In this document: in pieces, positions 47,002 through 56,158 of the stretch
Layout: each line of letters starts with the position of its first letter
How positions within the stretch are numbered: position 1 is the first letter of the stretch
Assembly: GCA_963811595.1 (NCBI GenBank)
Contig: CAWERW010000005.1
Coordinates: 124,001-188,000, forward strand
From: DASQFQ01 sp963811595
Lineage (GTDB): Bacteria; Actinomycetota; Thermoleophilia; Solirubrobacterales; Solirubrobacteraceae
Direction of reading: 5' to 3'
Length of the DNA: 64,000 nucleotides
Notes under the pieces: model-generated
What the model saw: the letters and a program-made list of their open reading frames with translations, nothing else
What the model was told of the DNA's origin: nothing
Databases searched by the model: none
Position numbers and translations under genes: made by a program

Positions 47002-47716
47002 TTACCGCTGCTCCTCGGGCGCGCGGAAGCGGAAGCCGACGCCGCGCACGGTCTGCAGGTAGGTCGCGGTCTCGGCGGTCTCGCCGAGCTTCCCGCGCAG
47101 CCAGCGGACGTGGACGTCGAGCGTCTTCGTGCTGCCGAACCAGTTCTCGTCCCAGACGCGGTCCATCAGCGCCTCGCGGGTGACGACGCGGCCGGCGTTG
47201 CGGACGAGCTCGGCGAGCAGGTCGAACTCCTTGCGCGAGAGCTGGAGCTCCTCGCCGGCGAGGGTCGCGCGGCGGGCGGCGAGGTCGACGTGGAGGTCGC
47301 CGATCGTGACCGGCTCCTCGGGCGCGGTGTCAGCCGGCGCCGCGGGCTGCGCGCGGCGCAGGACGGCGCGCATGCGGGCGATCACCTCGGCGCCGCTGAA
47401 CGGCTTGACGACGTAGTCGTCGGCGCCGAGCTCGAGGCCGACGATGCGGTCGATCTCCGTGCCGCGGGCGGTGAGGATGATGATCGGGACGCCGGAGCGC
47501 GCCCGGATCGTTCGGCAGACCTCGCGGCCGTCGCCGTCGGGCAGGTGGAGGTCGAGCAGGATCAGGTCGGGCTCGAGGGATTGCTCGAGGTCGAGCGCGC
47601 GGGCGGCGGTGCGCGGCGACGTGCGGATCGAAGCCCTCGCGGGCGAGCGCCTTGGAGAACGGCTGCGAGATCGACGGCTCGTCCTCGACGAACAGGATCA
47701 CGGGGCGGTCGCGCAT
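47002..47716 (-). CDS. OmpR-family response regulator, reading frame interrupted by one extra base
   Basis: 237 residues after removing one base. The receiver begins at ATG 47716 (VILFVEDEPSISQPFSKALAREG) with the acidic pair; the phospho-acceptor Asp is in LILLDLHLPDGDG and the conserved Lys in VVKPFSGAE. The winged helix is complete (LQLSRKEFDLLAELVRNAGRVVTREAL, then TLDVHVRWLRGKLG and YLQTVRGVGFRF). The frame is lost near 47625-47632 (plus-strand gcggcggtgcgcgg). It is upstream of and probably co-transcribed with the histidine kinase. An indel error is likely, since both parts are well conserved. Confidence 0.85.
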
Positions 47717-47807
47717 GCGGCCAATGTAGATGACGTCTCGCGGGCTTTGACCAGGCTTAACCCGGCGTTGGCGGGTGCTTGGCGGGCCGGTCGCGATGGT
47801 GGCGGCC

Positions 47808-48287
47808 ATGAAGCCATCACGCCATCAGATCGCCGCCGGGGTGACCGTGCTCGCCCTCGGCCTGCTCGCCACCGTCGCCCTCGCGTCGGGCGGCTCGCCC
47901 GAGACGCCGCAGCCCGCGAGCCAGCCGGCCGCGGCCACGCCCGAGGTCCGCACCGAGGTCGTGCGCGAGACCGTGCGGCGGCGCGCGAAGGCGCGCGCGG
48001 TGTCCAGCGGCAGCGGCGTGCGAGCGAGCTCGTCTCCGAGCGCAAGCTCCTCGCCCAGTGCCTCGTCGTCTCCGAGCGCCTCGTCGTCACCGAGCGCGCC
48101 CGCTCCGGCGGCGGTCGCGCCGGTGACCACGCCGGACGACCACGGCGGCCGCGGCCGCGACCACGCGGAGGACGACGGCGACTTCGACGACCACGACGAC
48201 TCCGGCCACCACGGCGGGGACGACGATGACGACAGCGGCCACGGGCGTGGCCGCGGGCGGGGCCGTGGTGGCGACGACGACGACTGA
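47808..48287 (+). CDS. membrane-anchored protein with Ser-Pro repeats and His/Asp/Gly-Arg tail
   Basis: 159 residues from ATG 47808. A signal-anchor helix (GVTVLALGLLATVALASGG) is followed by a charged segment (EVVRETVRRRAKARA), four tandem S-S-P-S-A units, and a tail rich in Asp and His (DDGDFDDHDDSGHHGG) ending GRGRGRGRGGDDDD. The tail could bind metal cations. It resembles the tail of the 45289-45660 protein. It is divergent from the response regulator and first of a four-gene set ending with a ferric-reductase-like gene. Confidence 0.65.
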   Translation: MKPSRHQIAAGVTVLALGLLATVALASGGSPETPQPASQPAAATPEVRTEVVRETVRRRAKARAVSSGSGVRASSSPSASSSPSASSSPSASSSPSAPAPAAVAPVTTPDDHGGRGRDHAEDDGDFDDHDDSGHHGGDDDDDSGHGRGRGRGRGGDDDD

Positions 48288-48657
48288 GCAGCCGCGCCGC
48301 AAGCCCTCCTCGTTCGGCGTCTTCGCCGGGTCGCTGGCCGCCTTCTTCGCCCTGCTCGCGTTCCTCGCGGTGCAGGTGCGGGCGGGCGGCGACCCCGCGC
48401 TCGGGCCGGCGAAGCCGGCGGCGACCGCGGACGCGCGCCGCGTGATCGTGCACCGCGTGATCGTGCGGCGCGTGATCGTGACGGAGCGCGCGCCGAAGCC
48501 GGCCGCGGGCGGAGCGGCTCCGGCCGCGCCCGCGCCGGCCGCCGGCGGGTCCGCTCCGGCCCCGTCCGCTCCCGCGCCCTCCGCGCCGGCGCCCGCCGCC
48601 CCCGCCCCGGCGCCCGCTCCGGCTCCGGCCGCCCCCGTCGCCACGGGGTCGTCGTGA
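48226..48657 (+). CDS. single-pass membrane protein with VIVxR repeats and Pro/Ala-rich tail
   Basis: Up to 143 residues from ATG 48226, which overlaps the previous gene by 62 nt; a GTG at about 48262 would shorten the overlap and may be the true start. A TM helix (FGVFAGSLAAFFALLAFLAVQ) follows the basic QPRRKPSS. Next comes a triple repeat V-I-V-[HRT]-[RE] (VIVHRVIVRRVIVTE), then a long Pro/Ala/Gly tail. Its stop overlaps the apbE-like start by 4 nt. Probably a cell-wall-spanning partner of the neighbouring redox proteins; function unknown. Confidence 0.55.
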   Translation: MTTAATGVAAGGAVVATTTTEQPRRKPSSFGVFAGSLAAFFALLAFLAVQVRAGGDPALGPAKPAATADARRVIVHRVIVRRVIVTERAPKPAAGGAAPAAPAPAAGGSAPAPSAPAPSAPAPAAPAPAPAPAPAAPVATGSS

Positions 48658-49505
48658 ACGAGCTGCGCTTCCCCTGCATGGGCACGACGGTGCGGCTGAT
48701 CGCGGACGCGCCGCTCGAGCCCGTGCGCGCCGGCATCGAGGCGATCGCCGCGCGGCTGACGCGCTTCGACCCCGCGAGCGAGCTGTGCGCGCTCAACGCC
48801 GACCCGCGGACCGAGGTCCCCGCCTCGCCGCTGCTGCGCCGCGCGGTCCAGGCCGCGCTGCTCGGCGCGCGCCGGACCGGCGGGCTCGCCGACCCCACGC
48901 TGCTCGACGCCGTCGCGGCCGCCGGCTACGAGCGCTCGCGGATCGGCGTCGCGCCCGCCTCGCTCGACGCCGCCCTGCGCGCGGCGCCGCCCCGCCGCCC
49001 CGCCGCGCCCGGCACGCGCTGGCGCGCGGTCGAGGTGCGCGAGGCGTCGATCGTGCGCCCGCCGGGCCTGAAGCTCGACCTCGGCGGCAGCGCGAAGGGG
49101 CTGGCGGCGGACTGGGCCGCGTCGAAGCTGCGCGGGCGCCACGTGGTCGACTGCGGCGGCGACGTCCGCGTCGGCGGCACGCACGACGTCGCGCTGCGCG
49201 GCACCGCGCACACCCTGCGCGTCACCGACGGCGCCGTCGCGACGTCGGGCCTCGACCGCCGCGTCTGGCGGCGCCCCGACGGCACGCACGCCCACCACCT
49301 GCTCGACCCCGGCAGCGGCGAGCCGGCCTGGACCGGCCTGGTGTCCGCCACCGCCCTCGCGCCCACCGCGATCGAGGCCGAGGCGCTCGCGAAGGCCGCG
49401 CTGCTGGCCGGCCCGCGCGGAGCACGGCGCTTCCTGGCCGCAGGCATCGTCGTGCACGACGACGGGCGGAGCGAGGTCGTCGAGACGCTGAGGCTCGCCG
49501 CATGA
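48654..49505 (+). CDS. apbE: FAD:protein FMN transferase (ApbE family)
   Basis: 283 residues from GTG 48654. The start VNELRFPCMGTTVRLI is the ApbE opening strand; LKLDLGGSAKGLAAD and HHLLDPGSGEPAW are the flavin- and metal-binding blocks. ApbE attaches FMN from FAD to a Ser/Thr of a [ST]-G-A-[ST] motif in partner redox proteins. No lipobox is evident. No FMN-binding partner with that motif is seen in the cluster. It overlaps the next gene by 4 nt. Confidence 0.88.
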   Translation: MNELRFPCMGTTVRLIADAPLEPVRAGIEAIAARLTRFDPASELCALNADPRTEVPASPLLRRAVQAALLGARRTGGLADPTLLDAVAAAGYERSRIGVAPASLDAALRAAPPRRPAAPGTRWRAVEVREASIVRPPGLKLDLGGSAKGLAADWAASKLRGRHVVDCGGDVRVGGTHDVALRGTAHTLRVTDGAVATSGLDRRVWRRPDGTHAHHLLDPGSGEPAWTGLVSATALAPTAIEAEALAKAALLAGPRGARRFLAAGIVVHDDGRSEVVETLRLAA

Positions 49506-50098
49506 CCCGCGACCCGATGGAGTACGGCTGGTGGCTGGCCTCGCGCGCGTCGGGGCTCGTCGCGCTCGCCCTCATCACGCTCAGCGTCGGCGTCGGGCTC
49601 GCGATGGCCGGGCGGGCGTTCCAGAAGCCGGGCCTGGCGCGCAAGCTCTCCTCCACGCATGAGCACGGCGCGCTGGCGGGCCTGATCGCGATCGCCGTGC
49701 ACGGGATCACGCTCTTGGGCGACACGTGGCTGAACCCCGGGCCGGTCGGCATCTCGGTCCCGTTCGTCATGGACTACGAGCCGGTGTTCACCGGCCTCGG
49801 GATCGTCGGCGGCTACCTCGCCGCCGCGCTCGGCCTGAGCTTCTACGCGCGCCGCCGCATCGGCCAGAAGCTGTGGCGCAAGCTGCACCGGGCGACGATC
49901 CTCGTCTACGTCCTGTCGGTGATCCACACGCTCGGGGCGGGCAGCGACGCGGGCGAGCCGTGGCTGCAGGTGGCGATGCTGGTCACCGGCGCGCCGATCC
50001 TCTACCTGCTCGTCGTGCGGATGCTGCCGGCGCCGAAGCCTCAGCGCCGGCGCGAGGAGCGCCGGACCGGCACGAGCGCCATCCCGGGCGCCTCGTAG
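49502..50098 (+). CDS. ferric-reductase-like transmembrane haem protein
   Basis: 198 residues with about five TM helices and paired His residues expected to hold two b-type haems (HEHGALAGLIAIAVHGITLLGD, KLHRATILVYVLSVIHTLG). It matches the ferric reductase-like TM domain without the C-terminal FAD/NAD part. Together with ApbE it suggests transfer of electrons across the membrane to an outer flavoprotein. The 3' end overlaps hspR on the other strand by 58 nt. Confidence 0.82.
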   Translation: MTRDPMEYGWWLASRASGLVALALITLSVGVGLAMAGRAFQKPGLARKLSSTHEHGALAGLIAIAVHGITLLGDTWLNPGPVGISVPFVMDYEPVFTGLGIVGGYLAAALGLSFYARRRIGQKLWRKLHRATILVYVLSVIHTLGAGSDAGEPWLQVAMLVTGAPILYLLVVRMLPAPKPQRRREERRTGTSAIPGAS

Positions 50099-50460
50099 CG
50101 CACGATCTCCGCGCGGAACGAGCGCCGGACCTCCTCGAGCTCGCTCTCCATCTCGGCGCGCAGCGCCTCGCCGCGCTCCTCGAGCGCGCGCAGCCGCGCG
50201 GCCATCCGCTCGATCTGGGCCTCGAGCTCGAACACCCGCTCGACCCCGGCCAGGTTCATGCCCAGCTCGCAGGTCAGCTCCTGGATCCGGCGCAGCCGCT
50301 CGACGTCGTCCTCCGAGTAGAGCCGCGTGCCCTTGGGCGAGCGCTTCGGCGAGATCAGCCCGCGCTGCTCGTACATGCGCAGCGTCTGCGGGTGCATCTC
50401 GGCCAGCTCCGCGGCGACGGAGATCATGAAGACGCCCTGCTGCCGCGTGACCCGGCGCAT
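50041..50460 (-). CDS. hspR: MerR-family heat-shock repressor HspR
   Basis: 139 residues from ATG 50460. The MerR helix-turn-helix (ISVAAELAEMHPQTLRMYEQRGLISPKRSPKGTRLYSEDDVERLRRI) is the HspR type, followed by a coiled coil (LEAQIERMAARLRALEERGEALRAEM). In actinobacteria HspR, helped by DnaK, represses dnaK and clpB. It is the last gene of dnaK-grpE-dnaJ-hspR with a 4-nt overlap to dnaJ, and both predicted target sites are in this window. Confidence 0.94.
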   Translation of the reverse strand: MRRVTRQQGVFMISVAAELAEMHPQTLRMYEQRGLISPKRSPKGTRLYSEDDVERLRRIQELTCELGMNLAGVERVFELEAQIERMAARLRALEERGEALRAEMESELEEVRRSFRAEIVRYEAPGMALVPVRRSSRRR

Positions 50461-51581
50461 CACTTGGCCGCGGCTCCCTTCGCGTCGCGCAGCAGCGAAG
50501 CGCGCGGGTCGCCGTTCATCACCTTCGAGAGCCCGTCGAGCGCCTGCTCCTGCTCGGGCGACAGGTCCTTGGGCACGTCGATCACGAAGCGGTAGTGGAT
50601 GTCGCCGCGCGCGCGGCCGCCGAGCGCCTGCGGGCCCTCGCCGCGCAGCCGCTGGACGGTGCCGTGCTTCGTCCCGGGCGGCACCCGCAGCTTCTTCGTC
50701 GCGTGCAGCGTCGGCACCTCGACGTCGGCGCCGCGGATCGCCTCGGTGACCGTGATCGGCACCTCGACCTCGAAGTTGTCGCCCTTGCGGCGGAAGACCG
50801 GCGACTCCTCGACGCGCGTGACGACGTAGAGGTCGCCCGGCTGGCCGCCGCGCAGCCCGGCCTCGCCCTTGCCGGGCAGGCGGATCCGTGAGCCGTCCTT
50901 CACGCCGGCCGGGATGTTGACCTTGTACTTCTTGAGCTCGCGCGTGCGGCCCTGGCCCTGGCAGGTGTGGCAGGGGTGCTCGATGACCGTGCCCGAGCCG
51001 CCGCAGCGCGTGCACGGGCGGGTGATCGAGAACAGGCCCTGGCCCTCGGACTCGACGCCGCGGCCGTTGCAGAGCGGGCACACGATCGGGTTCGTGCCGG
51101 GCTCGGCGCCCGTGCCGCGGCACGTCTTGCACGCCGCGTGGGTGGCGACGGAGACCGGCACCTGCGCCCCCTCGATCGCCTGCTCGAAGGACAGCGAGAC
51201 GGTCGTCTCGAGGTCGCGGCCCTTCTCGGCCGCCGGCCGCGTGCGCGCGCCGCCGCGCCCGCCGGTCGTGTTGAAGATGCCCGAGAGGATGTCCGAGAAC
51301 GAGCCGAAGTCGGCCGACGTCGCGCCCCCGCCGGCACCGCCCCCGAACGGGTTGGAGCCGCCGAGGATCGAGCCGCCGCGGTCGTACTTCTTGCGCTTGT
51401 CCGCGTCGCCCAGGGTGTCGTAGGCCTCGGAGATCTGCTTGAAGCGGTCCTCCGACCCGGGCTCCTTGTTGGTGTCCGGGTGGTACTTGCGGGCGAGCTT
51501 GCGGTACGCCTTCTTGATGTCCTCCTGCGACGCCTTGCGATCGACGCCCAGGACCTTGTAGTAGTCCGTGCCGTTGGCCAT
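50460..51581 (-). CDS. dnaJ: chaperone DnaJ
   Basis: 373 residues. J-domain with YHPDTN (HPD near 34-36), Gly/Phe linker (GGSNPFGGGAGGG), then four CxxCxGxG zinc repeats (CKTCRGTG, CPLCNGRG, CTRCGGSG, CHTCQGQG) and the substrate-binding C-terminus. It stimulates DnaK ATPase and hands over unfolded clients. Ten nt separate it from grpE. Confidence 0.97.
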   Translation of the reverse strand: MANGTDYYKVLGVDRKASQEDIKKAYRKLARKYHPDTNKEPGSEDRFKQISEAYDTLGDADKRKKYDRGGSILGGSNPFGGGAGGGATSADFGSFSDILSGIFNTTGGRGGARTRPAAEKGRDLETTVSLSFEQAIEGAQVPVSVATHAACKTCRGTGAEPGTNPIVCPLCNGRGVESEGQGLFSITRPCTRCGGSGTVIEHPCHTCQGQGRTRELKKYKVNIPAGVKDGSRIRLPGKGEAGLRGGQPGDLYVVTRVEESPVFRRKGDNFEVEVPITVTEAIRGADVEVPTLHATKKLRVPPGTKHGTVQRLRGEGPQALGGRARGDIHYRFVIDVPKDLSPEQEQALDGLSKVMNGDPRASLLRDAKGAAAK

Positions 51582-51590
51582 CCGGACCTC

Positions 51591-52165
51591 CTAGGCGGCG
51601 ACTACGACCCGCGCGGGCCGCAGCACCGTGCCGTTGATCCGGTAGCCCTGCTGGTAGACCTCGGCCACCGTCCCGGCCTCCGCGCCCTCGACCGGCTGCG
51701 AGGCCATCGCCTCGTGCTCGGACGGGTCGAACGGCTCGCCCTTCGGCGAGTAGGGCTGGATTCCGACGCGCCCGAGGGCGGCCACCATCTCGTCCTGGAT
51801 CTGGCGGATGCCCTTCGCGAACTCGCCGCCGCCGTGCTCCTCGGCCGACCGCAGGGCGAGCTCGAGATGGTCGAGCGCGGGCAGCAGCTCCTTGGCGAGC
51901 TTGGCCATCCCGCGGTCGGCCGCCGCGGCGGCCTCGCGCGCGGCCCGCTTGCGGAAGTTCTCGAAGTCCGCCTGCGTGCGCTGCGCGAGCGCGAGGTAGC
52001 GGGCCGCCTCGTCGCCCTCCGGCGGAGCCTCCGCCTGCTCGGAGGACGGCTCCTCGGGCAGAGGCTGCTCGGCGGCCGCGGCCTGTGCGTCGGCGGAGGG
52101 CTCCTCCGACCCGGGCATGGCGCCCGGGCCGGAGTCCTCCACCTGCTCGTTGCGCGTCTCGTCCG

Positions 52166-52169
<4 letters not shown>
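51591..52169 (-). CDS. grpE: nucleotide exchange factor GrpE
   Basis: 192 residues. A long acidic, disordered N-terminus precedes the dimerising coiled coil (YLALAQRTQADFENFRKRAAREAA) and the beta domain (EHEAMASQPVEGAEAGTVAEVYQQGYRINGTVLRPARVVVA). It exchanges ADP for ATP on DnaK. ATG overlaps the dnaK stop by 4 nt. Confidence 0.96.
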
Positions 52170-54082
<1,913 letters not shown>

Positions 54083-54117
54083 ATTGCAGGTGCTCCTCAG
54101 CTTCGGGTACTGAACAA

Positions 54118-54142
54118 AATCTCAGTCAAGTTCGCTGAGATT
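54118..54142 (-). promoter_or_regulatory. HspR-type operator upstream of dnaK, overlapping the -10 box
   Basis: A 25-nt site: AATCTCAGTC, centre AAGTT, CGCTGAGATT. 20 of 25 positions match the clpB site. The outer 8 bp are perfectly symmetrical. On the minus strand, TAGAAT (54140-54145) forms the -10, sharing its last three bases with the site and overlapping the nth stop codon. Confidence 0.8.
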
Positions 54143-54835
54143 CTAGCGCAGCTGAGAACGCCCGTAGGGGCACATTCTCAGGAGCGCGCAGTCCCCGCAC
54201 GCGGGGCGCTGGGCGTGGCAGGTGCGGCGGCCGTGGCGCAGCAGGTTGATGTGCAGCTCGACCTCGCCGCCGGCGGGCGTGAGGCGCAGGAGCTCGTCGT
54301 GGAGCTCCTCGAACGGCGCCCCGGGGCGGAACAGCCCGAGCCGCGTCCCGACGCGCGAGACGTGGGTGTCGACCGGCACGTCGGGCAGGCCGAACGCGAA
54401 CAGCAGCACGCACGCGGCGGTCTTGCGGCCCACGCCGGGCAGCGCGGTCAGGTACGCGCGCGCCTCCGCGACCGGCAGCTCGCCCAGGAAGGCGAGGTCC
54501 GGCGGGTCCGGCAACGCGCGCAGGATCTCCTGGATCCGCACGGACTTCTGGCGGTGCAGGCCGCCGGGCTGGATCGCCGCCTCGACCTCCTCGAGCGGCA
54601 CGTCGCGCACCTGCTCCCAGGCGGGCAGCCGCGCGCGCAGGCGCACGTAGGCGACGTCGCGGTTGCGGTCGTTCGTCGACTGGGAGAGCACGGTGAGGAT
54701 CAGCTCTTCGAGGCCGCGGCCGTGCGGCGGCGCGACGGGCCGGCCGTAGACGAGGCGCAGGCGGTCGCGCAGCGCCCGCACCCGGCGCGGCGCGGGCGCC
54801 TCCCAGGCCGCGCGCGGGACGGTGGCGAGCTTCAC
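54143..54835 (-). CDS. nth: endonuclease III
   Basis: 230 residues from GTG 54835. The helix-hairpin-helix LPGVGRKTAACVLL contains the catalytic Lys, and VPVDTHVSRVGTRLG the catalytic Asp. The iron-sulfur ligands follow the C-x6-C-x2-C-x5-C spacing (CHAQRPACGDCALLRMC). A bifunctional DNA glycosylase/AP lyase for oxidised pyrimidines; VLSQSTNDRNRD is the substrate-proximal loop. Its 3' end carries the dnaK -10 box. Confidence 0.92.
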   Translation of the reverse strand: MKLATVPRAAWEAPAPRRVRALRDRLRLVYGRPVAPPHGRGLEELILTVLSQSTNDRNRDVAYVRLRARLPAWEQVRDVPLEEVEAAIQPGGLHRQKSVRIQEILRALPDPPDLAFLGELPVAEARAYLTALPGVGRKTAACVLLFAFGLPDVPVDTHVSRVGTRLGLFRPGAPFEELHDELLRLTPAGGEVELHINLLRHGRRTCHAQRPACGDCALLRMCPYGRSQLR

Positions 54836-54895
54836 AGGAGTCAGCCTACGCACGGCGAAAGGCGGGAGAGGACGGCCCGCCGCAGGAGTCGCTAG

Positions 54896-54914
54896 TCTCT
54901 CGCGCCGCGAGAGA
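54896..54914. promoter_or_regulatory. 19-nt palindrome upstream of the CAP-domain gene
   Basis: TCTCTCGCG and CGCGAGAGA around a single C, in the 164-nt gap between nth and the CAP-domain gene. It may be an operator or a short hairpin in the leader; no riboswitch consensus was recognised in the leader. Nothing else is evident in the gap. Confidence 0.35.
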
Positions 54915-54999
54915 TCGCATGAAGGCGGCGTGACCTGGCTCGGACGCTGTTGGGGCAGCACCGGGGCGCGCCGACAGGGGCAATATCGGAGGTATCCGA

Positions 55000-55500
55000 A
55001 TGCGTACAGCGCTGCTCGTTTGCAGTGCCGTGATCTGCTGCTGCGCCGTGCTCGCGTGGAATCCCGCGGGCGCAGCCGGCAAGACCGCATCGCTCGACAA
55101 GGGCGAGCGCAAGGTCATCAAGCTCGTCAACCGCATCCGCTCGCACCACGGGCTGCGGAGGCTGCGGGCCTGCGCGCCGCTGGCGCGGGCCGCCAACGAC
55201 CACACCGGCGACATGCTGCGCGCCGACTTCCTCAGCCACTCCTCGAGCGACGGCACGCCGATGCCGAGCCGCGTGCGGCGCTACACCGGCGCCGACTGGG
55301 TGGGCGAGAACGTCGCCGCGGTCGCGCGGCGACGGGGCAGCGCCGCGCGCCGCGTCGTGCGCATGTGGATGGACTCGCCGGGCCACCGCGCGGTCCTGCT
55401 CTCGCCGAGCGGGCGCCGCATCGGCGTCGGCCGCCGCGCGGGCAAGCTGGGCAGCGCGAAGCGGGCGGTCTTCACCGCCGACCTCGCGTCGCGCCGCTAG
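55000..55500 (+). CDS. secreted CAP (SCP/PR1-like) domain protein
   Basis: 166 residues. A Cys-rich signal peptide (ALLVCSAVICCCAVLAW) ends near 25. The CAP fold follows: LVNRIRSHHGLRRLRACAPLARAANDHTGDML, FLSHSSSDGTPM with the family His, GENVA, and WMDSPGHRAVLLSPSGRRIGVG with the second His. Bacterial CAP proteins act at the cell surface, with roles in sporulation or lipid binding in some species; the role here is unknown. Confidence 0.88.
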   Translation: MRTALLVCSAVICCCAVLAWNPAGAAGKTASLDKGERKVIKLVNRIRSHHGLRRLRACAPLARAANDHTGDMLRADFLSHSSSDGTPMPSRVRRYTGADWVGENVAAVARRRGSAARRVVRMWMDSPGHRAVLLSPSGRRIGVGRRAGKLGSAKRAVFTADLASRR

Positions 55501-55534
55501 GCCCCGTGCCGCGGCGGCGACTAGCCTTGCCGTC

Positions 55535-56158
55535 GTGAGCACGACCCGCGACTACCAGGCGCTGATGCGCTCGCGCCTGATCGAGTCCAGGCTGACCCCG
55601 AACGCGATCTCGCTGACGGGGTTCGGCCTGTGCGTGGTCGCGGCCGTGCTGGTGTGGCAGGACTACTTCCTGCTGGGCGGCATCGCGTTCATCGTCGGCT
55701 CGATCTGCGACACGCTCGACGGCCGCTACTCGCGGATGTCGGGCAAGGGCACGCCGTTCGGCGCCTTCCTCGACTCCACGCTCGACCGCATCGAGGAGGG
55801 CGTCGTGCTCACCGCAGTCGCCTTCCAGTTCTCGGAGGCGGGCGACAACTTCGCGGTGGCCGCCGTCGTCGTCGCCGTGCTCGCCTCGCTGATGGTCTCC
55901 TACACCCGCGCACGCGCCGAGGCGCTCGGCGTGGAGTGCAAGGTCGGCATCGCCGACCGCGCCGTGCGGGTCGTGATCCTGTCGGCCGGGCTCGTGCTCG
56001 CCAAGGGCGCGGGGGTCATCGACGTGGAACTTCTGGAGCCTGCGGTGTACGTGCTTGCGGGCCTTTCGGTCATCACCGTGGTGCAGCGGATCTGGCACGT
56101 GCGGGGAGAGCTGACCCGGGCTCCCACACCGGATTCCGACTTTGAGGTGACTACGTGA
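55535..56158 (+). CDS. pgsA: CDP-alcohol phosphatidyltransferase, probable phosphatidylinositol-phosphate synthase
   Basis: 207 residues with about six TM helices. The family motif D-x2-D-G-x2-[AS]-R-x8-G-x3-D-x3-D is seen as DTLDG (59-63), then RYSR, and GAFLDSTLDR with D80 and D84 as metal/catalytic residues. It joins a CDP-lipid to an alcohol phosphate at the membrane. The 4-nt overlap with inositol-3-phosphate synthase points to inositol-1(3)-phosphate as acceptor, as in mycobacterial PIP synthase; this specificity is inference. Confidence 0.87.
   Translation: MSTTRDYQALMRSRLIESRLTPNAISLTGFGLCVVAAVLVWQDYFLLGGIAFIVGSICDTLDGRYSRMSGKGTPFGAFLDSTLDRIEEGVVLTAVAFQFSEAGDNFAVAAVVVAVLASLMVSYTRARAEALGVECKVGIADRAVRVVILSAGLVLAKGAGVIDVELLEPAVYVLAGLSVITVVQRIWHVRGELTRAPTPDSDFEVTT

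Noticed and set aside
48028..48103. Short tandem repeats as a CRISPR or satellite array
   Set aside because: They encode in-frame S-S-P-S-A units within a gene and have no spacers.
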